Source: Phytophthora sp. 'mugwort'
Lineage: Eukaryota; Oomycota; Peronosporomycetes; Peronosporales; Peronosporaceae
NCBI GenBank assembly: GCA_033558025.1
Contig: JAUCEF010000008.1
Location: 2,232,001-2,296,000, forward strand
Length of the DNA stretch: 64,000 nt
Reading direction: 5' to 3'
The stretch's first letter is position 1. Each line of letters begins with the position of its first letter. The position numbers and the translations under genes are program-made. The notes under the pieces were generated by a model. The model was not told where the DNA came from. It was given only the letters and a program-made list of their open reading frames with translations, and did not search any database. This document shows, in pieces, positions 42,951 to 53,079 of the stretch.

Positions 42951-43980
42951 CTTATGAAACGACAAAAATGTCTGCTGCCGTTGCCGACATTATGCGTCGG
43001 TGTCGGTTTCCACAACATCTTACCCTAGATAGTTTAATTGGCCAAAATTCCTCGGGTATGATTTGCTGAAAAAAATTATCACGTGGTGGTTTTATTGGCT
43101 CACGCGGCCATACTGTATTTTTTATGCTGTCGGCAAATTAATGATATTCATCCATATTATTTTGAAGTGGTTGGTGCTTTTCTCTCAAGGTTGATTCAGA
43201 AATGCTATGATCACTCTGCGATGGACCTGACGAGGAGCGCGCAATCACAGTTAAACCAGGCGATGCTTGAGTCGGACCGATGTCGAAGCTTGCTCGATCA
43301 CGCTGGTAATGATATTGGGCTTTGGAAAGCTGAACAACATGGGATCGTCTCCAACAGGAGACATGACTGTAGTTCCTTAGGGGTTGATAGGAGCGCTAGC
43401 TGCAGGCCATGACTACACAGCTGCAGGACGATATGGAGGCGACCTGCGAAACGGACATAGGAAGTCGTTAGCGTCTAGAGTTAAGTGACATCAATGTACA
43501 TCACTGAAAACGACAACGAAAATGAAAATCAGGCGACTAGTTGGCTAAATTATGCTAGACAAAGGGTTCCCCCTTTTATATTTGTAGGAATCAAGCTCGA
43601 CGAAGACAGACACAAAAAAATTAATTCCCGCCAAAGTTTTCAAACTGGATTGTCACCAAAGCAAACTTATAATCAGGTGATTCGACTCTACTTTGAAATT
43701 GAGCTTCAACTGGTGGTTTTACTGCGATCGCTGCCTTTTCTTTTCAATTCGCTGTTCCTTGGATTCGTTTCGTGCTTCTAACCGTCGTTCTCGGGCTGTT
43801 TTCCCGTTGATAAGCTCAAATTGTCAAGCCACCGTGCCGCCCGCAACCTCGGTGGCTTTACGTATGAAGCTTCATGTTGCTGACCCGAGCTGGCTTCCGT
43901 TTCAGGATGCACCCCTGCCTGTGAAGCTGGTTCCCGACGATAAAATCAGGTGCGTTAATGGATTTTCTTATCACCCGGCG
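42951..43980. other. No recognisable gene
   Basis: Frames are short or of unnatural composition. The part after 43,780 is the region downstream of the cysteine-repeat gene and may hold its 3' UTR. Confidence 0.4.
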
Positions 43981-46047
43981 TCACAACAAAAAATTCCGTT
44001 CGGAGCTAGGTGTCGTGATTTCTGATGCTTCTTGGGATGTTTGCTGCTGACTCACGACACCTCCCGCTCTGGCTGTTCCCCCGATAAACAGCCGACGTGC
44101 GCCAATGCATTTTCTAGCTGACACATCTTTCCGTTTGTAGACTGGAGGTGTTGCAATCTCCTTCAACTTTTTCATCATTTTCGCACTGGGGGCATCTTTC
44201 TTCAATGTCTGGGGTCGCTTGGACTTCTTCAGCATCCGTATTCTCTGATTTTTTACAGCCTCGTTGAGGGATCCGTTTGCCTTCTTCTGCAAGAGAAGCC
44301 GTGCTACACAAGGATTCTCGACTTTGAAGGCTTCAATGTACTCATCACTTACGGCGAGCATTTCGTAGATAGTTGTGCCGCCTGCATCGGAACAATTCCG
44401 ACATATTGGTACCGCACGCGCCAGTGTCCTGCTTTTCTTTGTCAGAGCTGCCGACGGATACGTTACTCGACAGCACGCACACTGCCTCGAAGGCGGTGAT
44501 CCCTTTCCTCCGTACTGCTGAGCCGCATTCTTCATCATTTGGACCCTTTTCACTAACGGAATCAATTTTCCGTTGCAGCATGTGCAAACACGTTGCTCCA
44601 GCAATTCTCCTTCTTCATCCTCGTCTCCACCGTCGATCACCATAATTTCCGTTGTTTTAATATTCCCTGGCAACATTTCATGTTTGGGCTCTGCAGAATT
44701 CGAGACAGTGCCTAAACTCGGAGCTTTATCTTCCGTCACAGAAGAAAGTATTCTAGCGTCATCGCACGTATAGCAAATAGGCTTAGCGCACATGACGCTT
44801 CTGCTCTTTTCGGTAAGAGACGCCAGCGGGAACGTGATGAAGCAGCAGGTGCATTGTCTACTCGGCGGAGCCACTCTCCATCCCTGTTCTTTAAGCTGGG
44901 CAGTTGTCGAGTTCATTAATCCGAGTCTTTCAGCCAGAGAAGGCAATACACCCTTGCAATTTCTGCAACAGTTTTCGTTTGCTCCGCTGACCTCGCTGTT
45001 GTTACTGTCCTTGCTTCCAGTCTTCAGCTCGGTTTTCGTAGCCGTTTGGGTATTTTCTATTCCTTCTGAAGGCACATTATCTCGCTTTTTGGCCGTTCCA
45101 GAGCTCGAACCTTCCGTTTTCATACCATTGTTTGTTGGTGATCCGCACATCTCACAAAAAGCAGTAGGGCAAGTCAGCTGTCTGCTTTTCATCGCAAGAG
45201 CCGACAAAGGATACGTAACATGGCAGCAAAAACATTGTCTAGATGTCGGAGGGCCCGGTTCTTTGTGGTGTAACATCGCCTCCTTCATCATCTTGAGTCT
45301 TTCGACCAACGGCGTCAACTTTCCTTTGCAAGACCTGCAGCACTCGCCCACATTCTTCACAGCCCCATTTACCGTCCTCTTGACCCCAGTTACAATCACA
45401 CTTGCCCTCTTCTTCGCAGATATGGCTGCCCAATTGCACATGTAGCAACGAGGCTCTAAGCACGCTCGATTTCTGCTCGCGTCCGTCAAAGCAACTAACG
45501 GGTACGTGATGCAACAGCAGCAGCACTGTCTCGAGGGTGGAGGCCATTTCCCGGGCTGCTGTAAGGCTGCAGTCTTCATCATCCTAAGCCTCTCACTCAA
45601 CGGCGTCAAGTATCCCTTGCAATTCCTGCAGTGTTCTTCTTCGTTTTTCTTGTCTCCAGTATTTAGAACCGCAGTTTGTGCCACATTTTGAGGCTTGAAG
45701 TGCTCGTTTCGTAAAGGTTTGAGGGCTTCAATAACTTGTTTTGAAGCTTCTCCTTCAATCTTTAGTACTGGAGATGATGTGGGCAGCGGTTCCTTTCCAG
45801 AGGCTTGTTTAATGGAGGTTCTAAGTGGCCCGCTCTGGATTTGTTGCCTTTGGCTAGCCGACTGGTTCTCATTAACGGCTGCACGTGGGACGGATATGGA
45901 GGTACCAATGGATAAAGAAGACGCGTATACCTTACGTGTTATGTCGCCTTGGTAGGTAAAGTCTTCGCTGTCGGTGGAGAAGCCGTCGTCGTAGGGCGCA
46001 ATGGGAGGCGCATCGATCGCTAACGACGTCTTCGGGTCCAGCATCAT
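43981..46047 (-). CDS. Protein with four copies of a cysteine-rich, probably zinc-binding module
   Basis: An intact, intronless 688-residue frame. After an acidic, Ser-rich N-terminus (1-135) come four copies of one module at residues 140-204, 237-301, 361-428 and 488-552. Each reads Cys-x2-Cys-Gly-like with LTPLxERLxMMK, then PPSRQC-x-CC-x2-TYPLxALTxxSR, then Cys-x4-Cys-x2-Cys: eight cysteines with fixed spacing. Copy 4 has lost one Cys (Arg 544 in its place). Linkers are Lys/Ser-rich. The C-terminus (600-650) is strongly basic, with several KK/KR clusters like a nuclear signal. I know no named family with this layout. Tandem zinc modules plus a basic tail suggest a chromatin, DNA or protein-binding role in the nucleus; that is inference. 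ATG 46047 directly follows leader-like sequence. Confidence 0.8.
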   Translation of the reverse strand: MMLDPKTSLAIDAPPIAPYDDGFSTDSEDFTYQGDITRKVYASSLSIGTSISVPRAAVNENQSASQRQQIQSGPLRTSIKQASGKEPLPTSSPVLKIEGEASKQVIEALKPLRNEHFKPQNVAQTAVLNTGDKKNEEEHCRNCKGYLTPLSERLRMMKTAALQQPGKWPPPSRQCCCCCITYPLVALTDASRNRACLEPRCYMCNWAAISAKKRASVIVTGVKRTVNGAVKNVGECCRSCKGKLTPLVERLKMMKEAMLHHKEPGPPTSRQCFCCHVTYPLSALAMKSRQLTCPTAFCEMCGSPTNNGMKTEGSSSGTAKKRDNVPSEGIENTQTATKTELKTGSKDSNNSEVSGANENCCRNCKGVLPSLAERLGLMNSTTAQLKEQGWRVAPPSRQCTCCFITFPLASLTEKSRSVMCAKPICYTCDDARILSSVTEDKAPSLGTVSNSAEPKHEMLPGNIKTTEIMVIDGGDEDEEGELLEQRVCTCCNGKLIPLVKRVQMMKNAAQQYGGKGSPPSRQCACCRVTYPSAALTKKSRTLARAVPICRNCSDAGGTTIYEMLAVSDEYIEAFKVENPCVARLLLQKKANGSLNEAVKNQRIRMLKKSKRPQTLKKDAPSAKMMKKLKEIATPPVYKRKDVSARKCIGARRLFIGGTARAGGVVSQQQTSQEASEITTPSSERNFLL

Positions 46048-48439
46048 ACCAGAGACTGAGACAATGCCTTGTGATTGGATGAAAACTTCGAGTGGAAAGA
46101 TAATCTACAGCTGTAGAGCTATGGCTACATTTCGCAGTATTGCGAGATTTTTTCACTTCAAAAACCTTTGTGTTGATGTTTTATTCACGTTTATTGATAA
46201 TTTCGCGGTGTTGCTATACGTGTATACAAGTATATAAGAGGAACGACCTCAGAAAAAAACTGAGGCGCGTGCTGTTCTCGGCTCAGGGTACTACGGGCTT
46301 CTATTATAAGCTTAAGGAACGAAGTGCCTCGTTTTACCGGTAGAGTACTGATGCCGCTCAACGTAATCATGATATTCATGATTGAGCGTTGAATGTGCTA
46401 GATGTAAGCTTTCCGTTACCTTCTTCTTAGCGTCGTACTCGAAAGGCTGTCGAGTGTTGTAAGATTCCTCTACACCGAAGTTTCAGTGGTACGGTGCGGC
46501 TGTCCACCTGTCGTTCTTGCAAACGAAGATATCCTTGCTTGATGGAACTTCCGGCAATAAAAAACATAGGTAGATTTGCGAGAAATTAAATACTCGGAGT
46601 CTATTTTAGAGGACAATTGTGATTTTTGACTGAGTGGAATTGGGGAATGAGTTGCAGCAAGTTATCAGTACCACCGCATTCGTCGTCTTGGCGCCTGGAT
46701 CTGGTCAAGCCAACACCTACATTTACTAAGCAGGTGGCCCCAGTGTGAAGAGGACGCTTTGTCATCACAGACACAAGTACACCTTTCAAGTGATCATATG
46801 TCCATCTGCACCGTACTTGCCTGAGCTTGAAAGGAGTTATATTCCCGACCCGAGCGAGTATCTTCATCGGGTGAACATCAGCGATGATATTTTAGAACAA
46901 GGGTTACCGGTGAGTCTGGTCCTTCTATCGGTCTTGAACCTTATTACACGGCACACCAGTGAGGACGCGGATAGACTGGCGTGCCTGCGTCAGAAAGCAG
47001 CAGTGTCAAGCAGGATTCCGTGGTTTGAGGTCACCTGTGTCGAGGTAAGCGACCTCGCGCATGTGGCCGACCAGGGCATTGTAGAAGGCAACGACAACAC
47101 CATCAAGACGAGCGATCACTAGCTACTGTGGCGCACGCAGTAGCAATGATTAGTACGAGTGACATTCTAGAAATAGCAGCCATCGCCATAGCGCCGCTAA
47201 GAGCTCTTAGCTTGGCGCTTCAGCTGCTACTATCTTGGAGGTTACGCAGAGAGAAGGTCACCGTCGGAGACGTTGAAGTTATCGGTTGCAGCTGCCTCGT
47301 TGACGCGGTGTGAACGCCGCGCGTTGTTTTCCGAATCTAGCGCGACATACACCCAAAGTAGCCAGAAAGCTGCAAGTCTTTCGCTGTACGGAGATGACTC
47401 GATGTGTAGGACATTGTGAACCTGCCTGCCGATGACAAATATACCAGCGCTCTGATTTCAAGGGTCATGCTGGCCAGCTTTCAACAGAAGGCACCAACAA
47501 GGCAGCGGCACTGTCTCTGAAAAGATTTGGGTCGCAGCTATTATTTCCAAGCTATACAGCACACATGGGCTATGAGTTGGCGAGATCGGGCCCTCGCCGC
47601 TACTGAGTGCGTATAAAGGTCTACTCGTTCCCTGTTAGCACGTTTTACAATACATGTACGCAAAGGTGGATAGAGTATCATTCAGTCACCGAGAAACATC
47701 TAATAAATAGCAGCGGCCAAGGTGCCGGCCCTGTCACACATACGTATGACCACCGAAAGCTGCGCGGCGACCCAAGTTATCTAAAGCCAGGTGCAGGATA
47801 CGTATCTAGACGTTGGTGCTAGGCCAGACCATCTCGCTGACTACTGATAGGCCCGCTACATTGAAGTGCACGTTCCGTTTGCATGTCGCGGGGCATTTAC
47901 CCAATGCTAGTTACCATTCGATTGATTTCGCGACGTGCAAGCAACGCCAGCCTCACATTACAATCTCATGCTTAAGCCTCCGGCGCATTAATATTAAGCG
48001 CGCTGCGCGCATCGTTCGATATGCTGACGTGCGCATCAACGAGCGTAAAAACGGCGGTGGCAGCAATACAAGCTTTTCTCGACCGCGACTTGCTGTTAGT
48101 TGTACTCCAGCATAGCGAGTGAACTATCCCTGACTTTCATGGCCGTCGCGGTTTCAGATCGCAGGTAGATGGAGACGATATATCCACTAGATATATGTAT
48201 GTCTGCATTTCTTTCGATATCGCGGGGTCCAGGCTCTCTCCAATCAAGACACGCGCTGTTGGTCAAATCGAGTGGCCCTGGACGCCGCGCGTGTCTAGCT
48301 TGAGCGATCCTGCCGCGCTCGTTTCTCAAGCCGAGTTGACAGACGGGCAGGATGGCTGCATATCTATAGCTGGCCTGTCTGTGCCGTTCTAGAACGAGCG
48401 AGCTGCTAGCAAGTTGCTAGTAGCAACTCGTACTGCCGT
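46048..48439. other. Long intergenic region without a convincing gene
   Basis: Frames at 46745-47122 (+), 46601-46867 (-) and 47128-47313 (+) have no domain and ambiguous strand preference. A hairpin CCTCAG-A7-CTGAGG lies at about 46249-46267, and an imperfect palindrome (CAACG.AATCATGA/TCATGATT.CGTTG) at about 46359-46391. Confidence 0.4.
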
Positions 48440-48458
48440 TTTCATTCTGTGTTTTGCC
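48440..48458 (+). promoter_or_regulatory. Oomycete core promoter (Inr + FPR)
   Basis: TTTCATTCTGTGTTTTGCC against the oomycete consensus GCTCATTYYNCAWTTTNYY: the Inr core TCATTCT and the FPR core TTTTGCC fit, with CA replaced by TG. It lies 41 bp before ATG 48499, and its end overlaps the upstream ATG at 48454, which argues that the protein starts at 48499. Confidence 0.65.
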
Positions 48459-48498
48459 TTGCATCGATAATACCTCTCCCAAGCATAAACAGGCAGCC

Positions 48499-49596
48499 AT
48501 GACTGCAACGTTGATCTCGCCGGGGCGCATCATCGTCCGGGCTCTCCAGGTTGTGTGCCCGATCATCGCCATGATCTTCTTGTCGCTTGGGTCCATCGAG
48601 TTCTCCTCGGGCCAGCTGAGCAGCGGGTCTGCCGTCTTCTCGAATATCGCGTGCTACTCAGCCGCCGTGTGCGGATTCTACTATGTGGTGGCACTCGGTG
48701 TCTTCAAGCTCACGAATAGTGCGCCCAAAGTGCTGTACCAGCGCGCCGTAGACGGTATTCTCGTGATTGCCCTCCTGGTGGCTGGTATCGTGCACTCGAC
48801 CTCGACGCTCGTCAAAGACTGCTCATCATACAACACCTTGTTCGAGACCTACCACGGCGCAGCACTCTTCCGATGCGGCAACATTACCGTGGCGATCGTG
48901 CTCACATTCGTGACGTGTGCTCTGTTCCTGGTGACGCTGGTTTGGAGCTTTGCTCGCGACACATGCAAGTCCGTACAGAGCGACCGGCTCGAATCCGCTC
49001 GGGCTCAAGAAGATGGTTACGAAGAGGCAGCCACGCCGGGCAAGAAAGCCCCTAACGACGCTGCGGTGGAGATAGTGGATCTGCAGCACCCCGTGCTGAA
49101 GCTCACTCGTTGCTGCGTACGTATTCTCCAGTTCGCGTGTTCGCTGGTGGCGTTCATTCTGTTTGTTGCAAGCTACAAGCCGTATTACTCCGGCCAGTAT
49201 GTCAGCCCTGCTGCCACTTATGTCATTCTCATGGCTTACAGCGGCTGGTTGTATGCTCTGTGGCACGTGGTTGCCGTGGAGATCCTGAAGCTTTCTAGGC
49301 GTCCGAAGGTCGGTATTGAGCGTCTGATGGACTTGCTAGTGGCGGTTCTACTTTTGGTGGCCGGCATCATCTTTGCGGTCTCGTCACAAGTGGAAGACTG
49401 CGATGCGACCAACGAGATGCTGGAGACGTACCATCTCGGCAGCACGCTATACCGATGCGGCAACATGGACGCTGGCTACATCTTCGCGTTCGTCGCAGTG
49501 GCACTGTACGCGATCACGCTTGCATTGAGCTTCTTGTACCGTTCTTCTTCCAGCAACGCGGAGACTGAGGCGACGGAGGTGGGCCAGCAGGTGTAA
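48499..49596 (+). CDS. Eight-helix membrane protein, duplicated MARVEL-like halves (copy 1)
   Basis: 365 residues from ATG 48499; an in-frame ATG 15 codons upstream falls inside the core promoter and is rejected. The protein has two similar halves of about four transmembrane helices. Each has helix 1 (RALQVVCPIIAMIFLSLGSI; LQFACSLVAFILFVASYK), a short loop with SGQLSS or SGQYVSP, helix 2 with a Tyr pair (CGFYYVV; LYALWHV), LKL then a conserved VxxQRxVD/VGIERLMD turn, helix 3, a lumenal loop CSSYNTLFETYH..LFRCGN or CDATNEMLETYH..LYRCGN with paired cysteines, and helix 4. A charged linker separates the halves and the tail ends GQQV. The four-helix layout with a Cys-loop fits MARVEL-type proteins of membrane apposition or traffic. 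Function unknown. Confidence 0.8.
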   Translation: MTATLISPGRIIVRALQVVCPIIAMIFLSLGSIEFSSGQLSSGSAVFSNIACYSAAVCGFYYVVALGVFKLTNSAPKVLYQRAVDGILVIALLVAGIVHSTSTLVKDCSSYNTLFETYHGAALFRCGNITVAIVLTFVTCALFLVTLVWSFARDTCKSVQSDRLESARAQEDGYEEAATPGKKAPNDAAVEIVDLQHPVLKLTRCCVRILQFACSLVAFILFVASYKPYYSGQYVSPAATYVILMAYSGWLYALWHVVAVEILKLSRRPKVGIERLMDLLVAVLLLVAGIIFAVSSQVEDCDATNEMLETYHLGSTLYRCGNMDAGYIFAFVAVALYAITLALSFLYRSSSSNAETEATEVGQQV

Positions 49597-50504
49597 GTTG
49601 GGTTTTGTTCTTGGTATCAGTTTCTAGTAGTAATTATTTTTGCTCTCCGATGACTATAAGTAGCTGAACCGTGATGCTTCTTTTTTTCAGCGCAACTTTG
49701 AATAACACACAAATTTGACTTCTTATATTGTATGTATAAATCTGTATTTGCTTTTTTGCAAAACAAACGTTTTTTACGTCGATCACTTGACTACAGTAGT
49801 AAAATATTATCGACTCGCTCTGGACATTTTTACACCTTGAAATACATCGAAGGTATTACGCAAGTTTCGTGTACCAGGTTGATCTCTCACAAGTTTCCAC
49901 TGCGTAATACTATCCTGAGCTGCGCCCGTTGTGTTGAGCAGATCAAGACCGGCCACAAATTCCAGCCGCTCTCTTGATGCTTCACTATCACATGGAGCTG
50001 CGGCTCGCTCTCAGCCTTCCGTGTCGTCTGCAAGCCCATGAAAACGAGACGCATCTCTAGATCGCTCGCGTTTGTCGTCTACCACGCGCCACGTACCAGT
50101 CGTACTGCACGATCACACGCCTTCTGTTGTGAATCACGGCGTCAGTGATGCTTGGGCCTCCACATCTGGAAGTCAATGAGCGACCATTGAAAGTGCATGC
50201 ACGAGCTCGTCATCGAGCATCGCTGTTGCTTTTCCCTGCGTGCAAGGTCCACACATGCAGAAGACCACTATAGTACTGAGGCAACGCGTGCCTCGACCCG
50301 TGGCTGGGACCAACCATTGTCGTGCAGCGAGACCACTGTGGGATCCGCAGATGTAGATCAAGTGAATGCTGGTTCGGATTCGGGGCAACGCGATGAGCGG
50401 TCAACGGACATGATCTGCAACTCATCAGGCTTGTGCCTTATAGCAAATCACCGTGCCCAAGGACATGCGTCGCTCCCCTCCGTCAAAACCTGTGGCTCAC
50501 CGAT
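49597..50504. other. Intergenic region between membrane-protein copies
   Basis: No gene recognised; T-rich 3' sequence follows copy 1 at 49,600-49,760. A plus-strand frame at 50197-50517 overlaps the next promoter and is unlikely to be real. Confidence 0.4.
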
Positions 50505-50523
50505 GTTCATTCTGTAATTTGCT
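50505..50523 (+). promoter_or_regulatory. Oomycete core promoter (Inr + FPR) of the pseudogene copy
   Basis: GTTCATTCTGTAATTTGCT fits GCTCATTYYNCAWTTTNYY at nearly all positions and lies 33 bp before the pseudogene ATG. The promoter is better preserved than the gene behind it. Confidence 0.7.
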
Positions 50524-50555
50524 TTGTGTCGATCGCCCTCCAGCAAAATTTATAA

Positions 50556-51625
50556 ATGACCAACGTTCTGCTCTCGTCTGTCCGTCTCGGCATCCGTGTA
50601 TACCAGGTGCTGTGTGCCGTGCTCGCCATGATTTTCCCTCGTTTGGCTACATCAAGTTCACATCGGGTCAGTTGAGCAGCGGGTCGGCTATCTACACCAC
50701 CATTGCGTGCTACTCGGCCATGCTCTGCGGGCTCTACTACGTCATTCCCGTAGGGTGCTCAAGCTGGCATGCAGCACTCCGAAGGTGCTGTACCAGCGTG
50801 TCGTTGACGCGGTTTTGGCGATCGCGCTTCTAATCGCTGGCATCCTGCACGCTACGTCCGAGGCAGTCAAGGACTGCTTATCCTATAACACCATGTTCGA
50901 GACTTATCACTCTTGCGGTGACATGACCGTTGCTATCGTGTTCACATTCGTGACGTGCGCGCTGTTCCTGGTGACGCTGGCGTGGAGTTTCGTGCGTGAC
51001 ACATGCAAGTCGTCAAACGGCGACAACCTTGAGGGTACTCTGGATGATGATGACTCACAGGCCAACGGCTATACGGTCGCCAGTACTCCTCGCAAGAAGA
51101 GCGGACCGTCGAGCGCGTCTGCTACGGTGGACTTGGACGTCCACACCCAGGACTGAAGATTTTTCGAGTGCATTGTGTTGGGCTACAAGCATTATTACAC
51201 AGGTCAATACATCCCAAGGCCACGTACGCCATCTTAATGTCTTACAGCGGTGTGCTGTACTCGCTGTGGCACCTGGTGGCAGTTGAGATGCTGAAGTTGT
51301 CTCGCCACCCTGTCGTGGTTGTTGAGCGCTCCATGGATGTGCTGATTGGTGCAGCTTTACTGATTGCCGGCAACCTGTTCGCTTCATCGGCCCAAGTCTC
51401 GGACTGCTCGGCCACCAACGTGGCCTTCGAGACCTACCACGGCTCGAATCTGTTCCGCTGCGGCAGCATGAACACGTGCTAAATGTTCACCTTTATCTCT
51501 GTGGCTCTATATCTCGCGACGTTCGCGCTGAGCTTCCTCTACCGTTCGTCTCCGAGTGAACGCACGCGGACAGTAATCATTCAGCGGAGACGGCTCACGC
51601 GTCGGACGCGGGTCAGCAGGTGTAA
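50556..51625 (+). pseudogene. MARVEL-like membrane protein copy 2, inactivated
   Basis: From ATG 50556 (MTNVLLSSVRLGIRVYQVLC) this follows copy 1 closely, but a small deletion shifts the frame near 50,635 (after AMIF) and another near 50,745 (after YYVIPV). It then runs clean through FTSGQLSSGSAIYTTIACYS, PKVLYQRVVDAVLAIALLIA, LSYNTMFETYHSCGDMTV and a charged linker to a TGA at 51154-51156, where a deletion removed helix 5. The second half continues in another frame (GYKHYYTGQYI, LSRHPVVVVERSMDV, FRCGSMN) with a second stop TAA at 51480-51482 in place of Tyr, and ends near 51625 with the family's GQQV. Several independent lesions show long-standing inactivation. Confidence 0.9.
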
Positions 51626-51937
51626 CCCGAGTCAAGCAAGTTGTGATGCGAGGTAAGCAATTCTCCCAGCTTTTCACTCAATCATGCTTGGTTATTAAGT
51701 AGCAATGCGAGTTTTTTTACCGTAGGGAGCAGGCACATACTGTAGTGAGATCCTCGTACTTCCATAAAAACAAAGTAAACTTTTGTTCAGGTCGATCGCA
51801 ATACTCTGCATTAGGTTTCTTTTTTGAGAGGTGCAACAAAAGCTGATATTTTTTCAAGCGACATCCAAGATTAGGTGGTAAGGTTTTTCTTGTTGGTTAA
51901 GTCAAATTGAAGTTGTCATCCCGTGCGCTACAGGTAG

Positions 51938-53005
51938 TTACACCTGCTGACCGGGTTCGATGTCCACATGGCGTGGAGCAGGTTCGCTGTCGCTGGAGCC
52001 GCAGAAGCTGAGCGCCAAGGTCGCCAGGAAGAAGACGCAGTCGATGAAGGCCAGCACGTAAGCGCGCGTGAGGCTGCCGCAGCGGTAGACGTTGGTGCCA
52101 CCAAGTGAACCCGTGTCCGCCTCGTAAATGGAGTTAATGGTGTCGCAGTGGTGGACTTGATGCGACGCGGCGAGTAGGATGGCAAACAGCAGCAAGAGAA
52201 CAGCCAAAAGCAGATCCAGGAAGCGCTCGATGCCAGCGCTCGGGCGGTGCGACTTCTTGAGGATGTCAACGATCACGAGATGGAAGAGCGTGTACAGAAT
52301 GCAGCTCCAGGACGCCAAGACCATGAACATGGCTACGGGGCTCGTGAAGCGACCGGTGAAGTAGTGCTTGTAGCCTGCAACGGTGCTGATGAAGATGATG
52401 AGCGAGAGTATGAACTGGATGAAGCGACCGCCCCGGCGTGCGATTGCCAGAGCGGGGTGGCGCGAATCCGCAGTGGAGTACGCCTCTGCACGCGAAGTAC
52501 CCGGAGTCGTGGCCTCCGTGTAACTAGCGGCAGTCTCGGCCTGGCTGTCGCTGTTGCTCACGACGCTCCAGATCAGGGACACCAGGAACAGTGCAAAAGT
52601 GACGAACGTGAAGATGACGCCCATTGTCAAGTTACCGCAGCGGAAGAGCTGCAGACCAGCGTACTTCTCGTATTCGTCGTTCTTTTCGGAGCAGTCCTTC
52701 ACACCTGACGAAGCCCAGAGTAGAATGGCGCCGAGCAGCAGAAGCACCACAAGACTGCCGTCGATCAGACGTTGGAACGAGACCGACGGGGCCACGACCG
52801 TCCACTTCAGGATCTTGACAGGCAGCACGTAGTACAGACCCGTCAGGAGCGCCGAGTAGTTCATCAGGATGCTGAATTCAGGCGAAAGACCGCTGAGCTG
52901 TCCGTCGGCGTTCTTGACGTAGCCACCCCAGGTGAAGATGATGGCCAGCAGCGCAGAGAGCGTCTGTAGGGAACGTAACGCGAAGCGAGCAGTGGTGATC
53001 GCCAT
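51938..53005 (-). CDS. Eight-helix membrane protein, duplicated MARVEL-like halves (copy 3)
   Basis: 355 residues from ATG 53005; the frame is open 41 codons further upstream, but the core promoter lies inside that stretch, so 53005 is chosen. Layout as copy 1: helix 1 (LRSLQTLSALLAIIFTWGGY), DGQLSGLSPEF, YYVLPVKILKW, VSFQRLIDGS, helix 3, CSEKNDEYEKYAGLQLFRCG, helix 4; an acidic Thr/Ser linker; then the second half with GRFIQFILSLIIFISTVAGY, HYFTGRFTSP, IVDILKKSHRPSAGIERFLD, HCDTINSIYEA, VYRCGSLTRA and a GQQV end. It is on the opposite strand to copies 1 and 2 and more diverged, so the cluster grew by an inverted and a direct duplication. Frame intact. Confidence 0.8.
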   Translation of the reverse strand: MAITTARFALRSLQTLSALLAIIFTWGGYVKNADGQLSGLSPEFSILMNYSALLTGLYYVLPVKILKWTVVAPSVSFQRLIDGSLVVLLLLGAILLWASSGVKDCSEKNDEYEKYAGLQLFRCGNLTMGVIFTFVTFALFLVSLIWSVVSNSDSQAETAASYTEATTPGTSRAEAYSTADSRHPALAIARRGGRFIQFILSLIIFISTVAGYKHYFTGRFTSPVAMFMVLASWSCILYTLFHLVIVDILKKSHRPSAGIERFLDLLLAVLLLLFAILLAASHQVHHCDTINSIYEADTGSLGGTNVYRCGSLTRAYVLAFIDCVFFLATLALSFCGSSDSEPAPRHVDIEPGQQV

Positions 53006-53060
53006 CCTGATGGTGTCTTGGTTCGAAGAGGTAGTTGTTGTTCTGTTCTGTGCGAGGCCA

Positions 53061-53079
53061 GGCAAATTGAAGAATGAAC
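53061..53079 (-). promoter_or_regulatory. Oomycete core promoter (Inr + FPR) of copy 3
   Basis: Read on the minus strand, GTTCATTCTTCAATTTGCC fits GCTCATTYYNCAWTTTNYY at every position but one. It lies 55 bp before ATG 53005 and inside the longer open frame, which fixes the start downstream of it. Confidence 0.85.

Noticed and set aside
44792..45445. Plus-strand 217-codon frame within the cysteine-repeat gene
   Set aside because: Antisense shadow of the repeats; hydrophobic composition arises from complementary codons.
48454..48498. Upstream ATG giving 15 more residues to the membrane protein
   Set aside because: It overlaps the core promoter and the extra residues are polar and absent from the paralogues.
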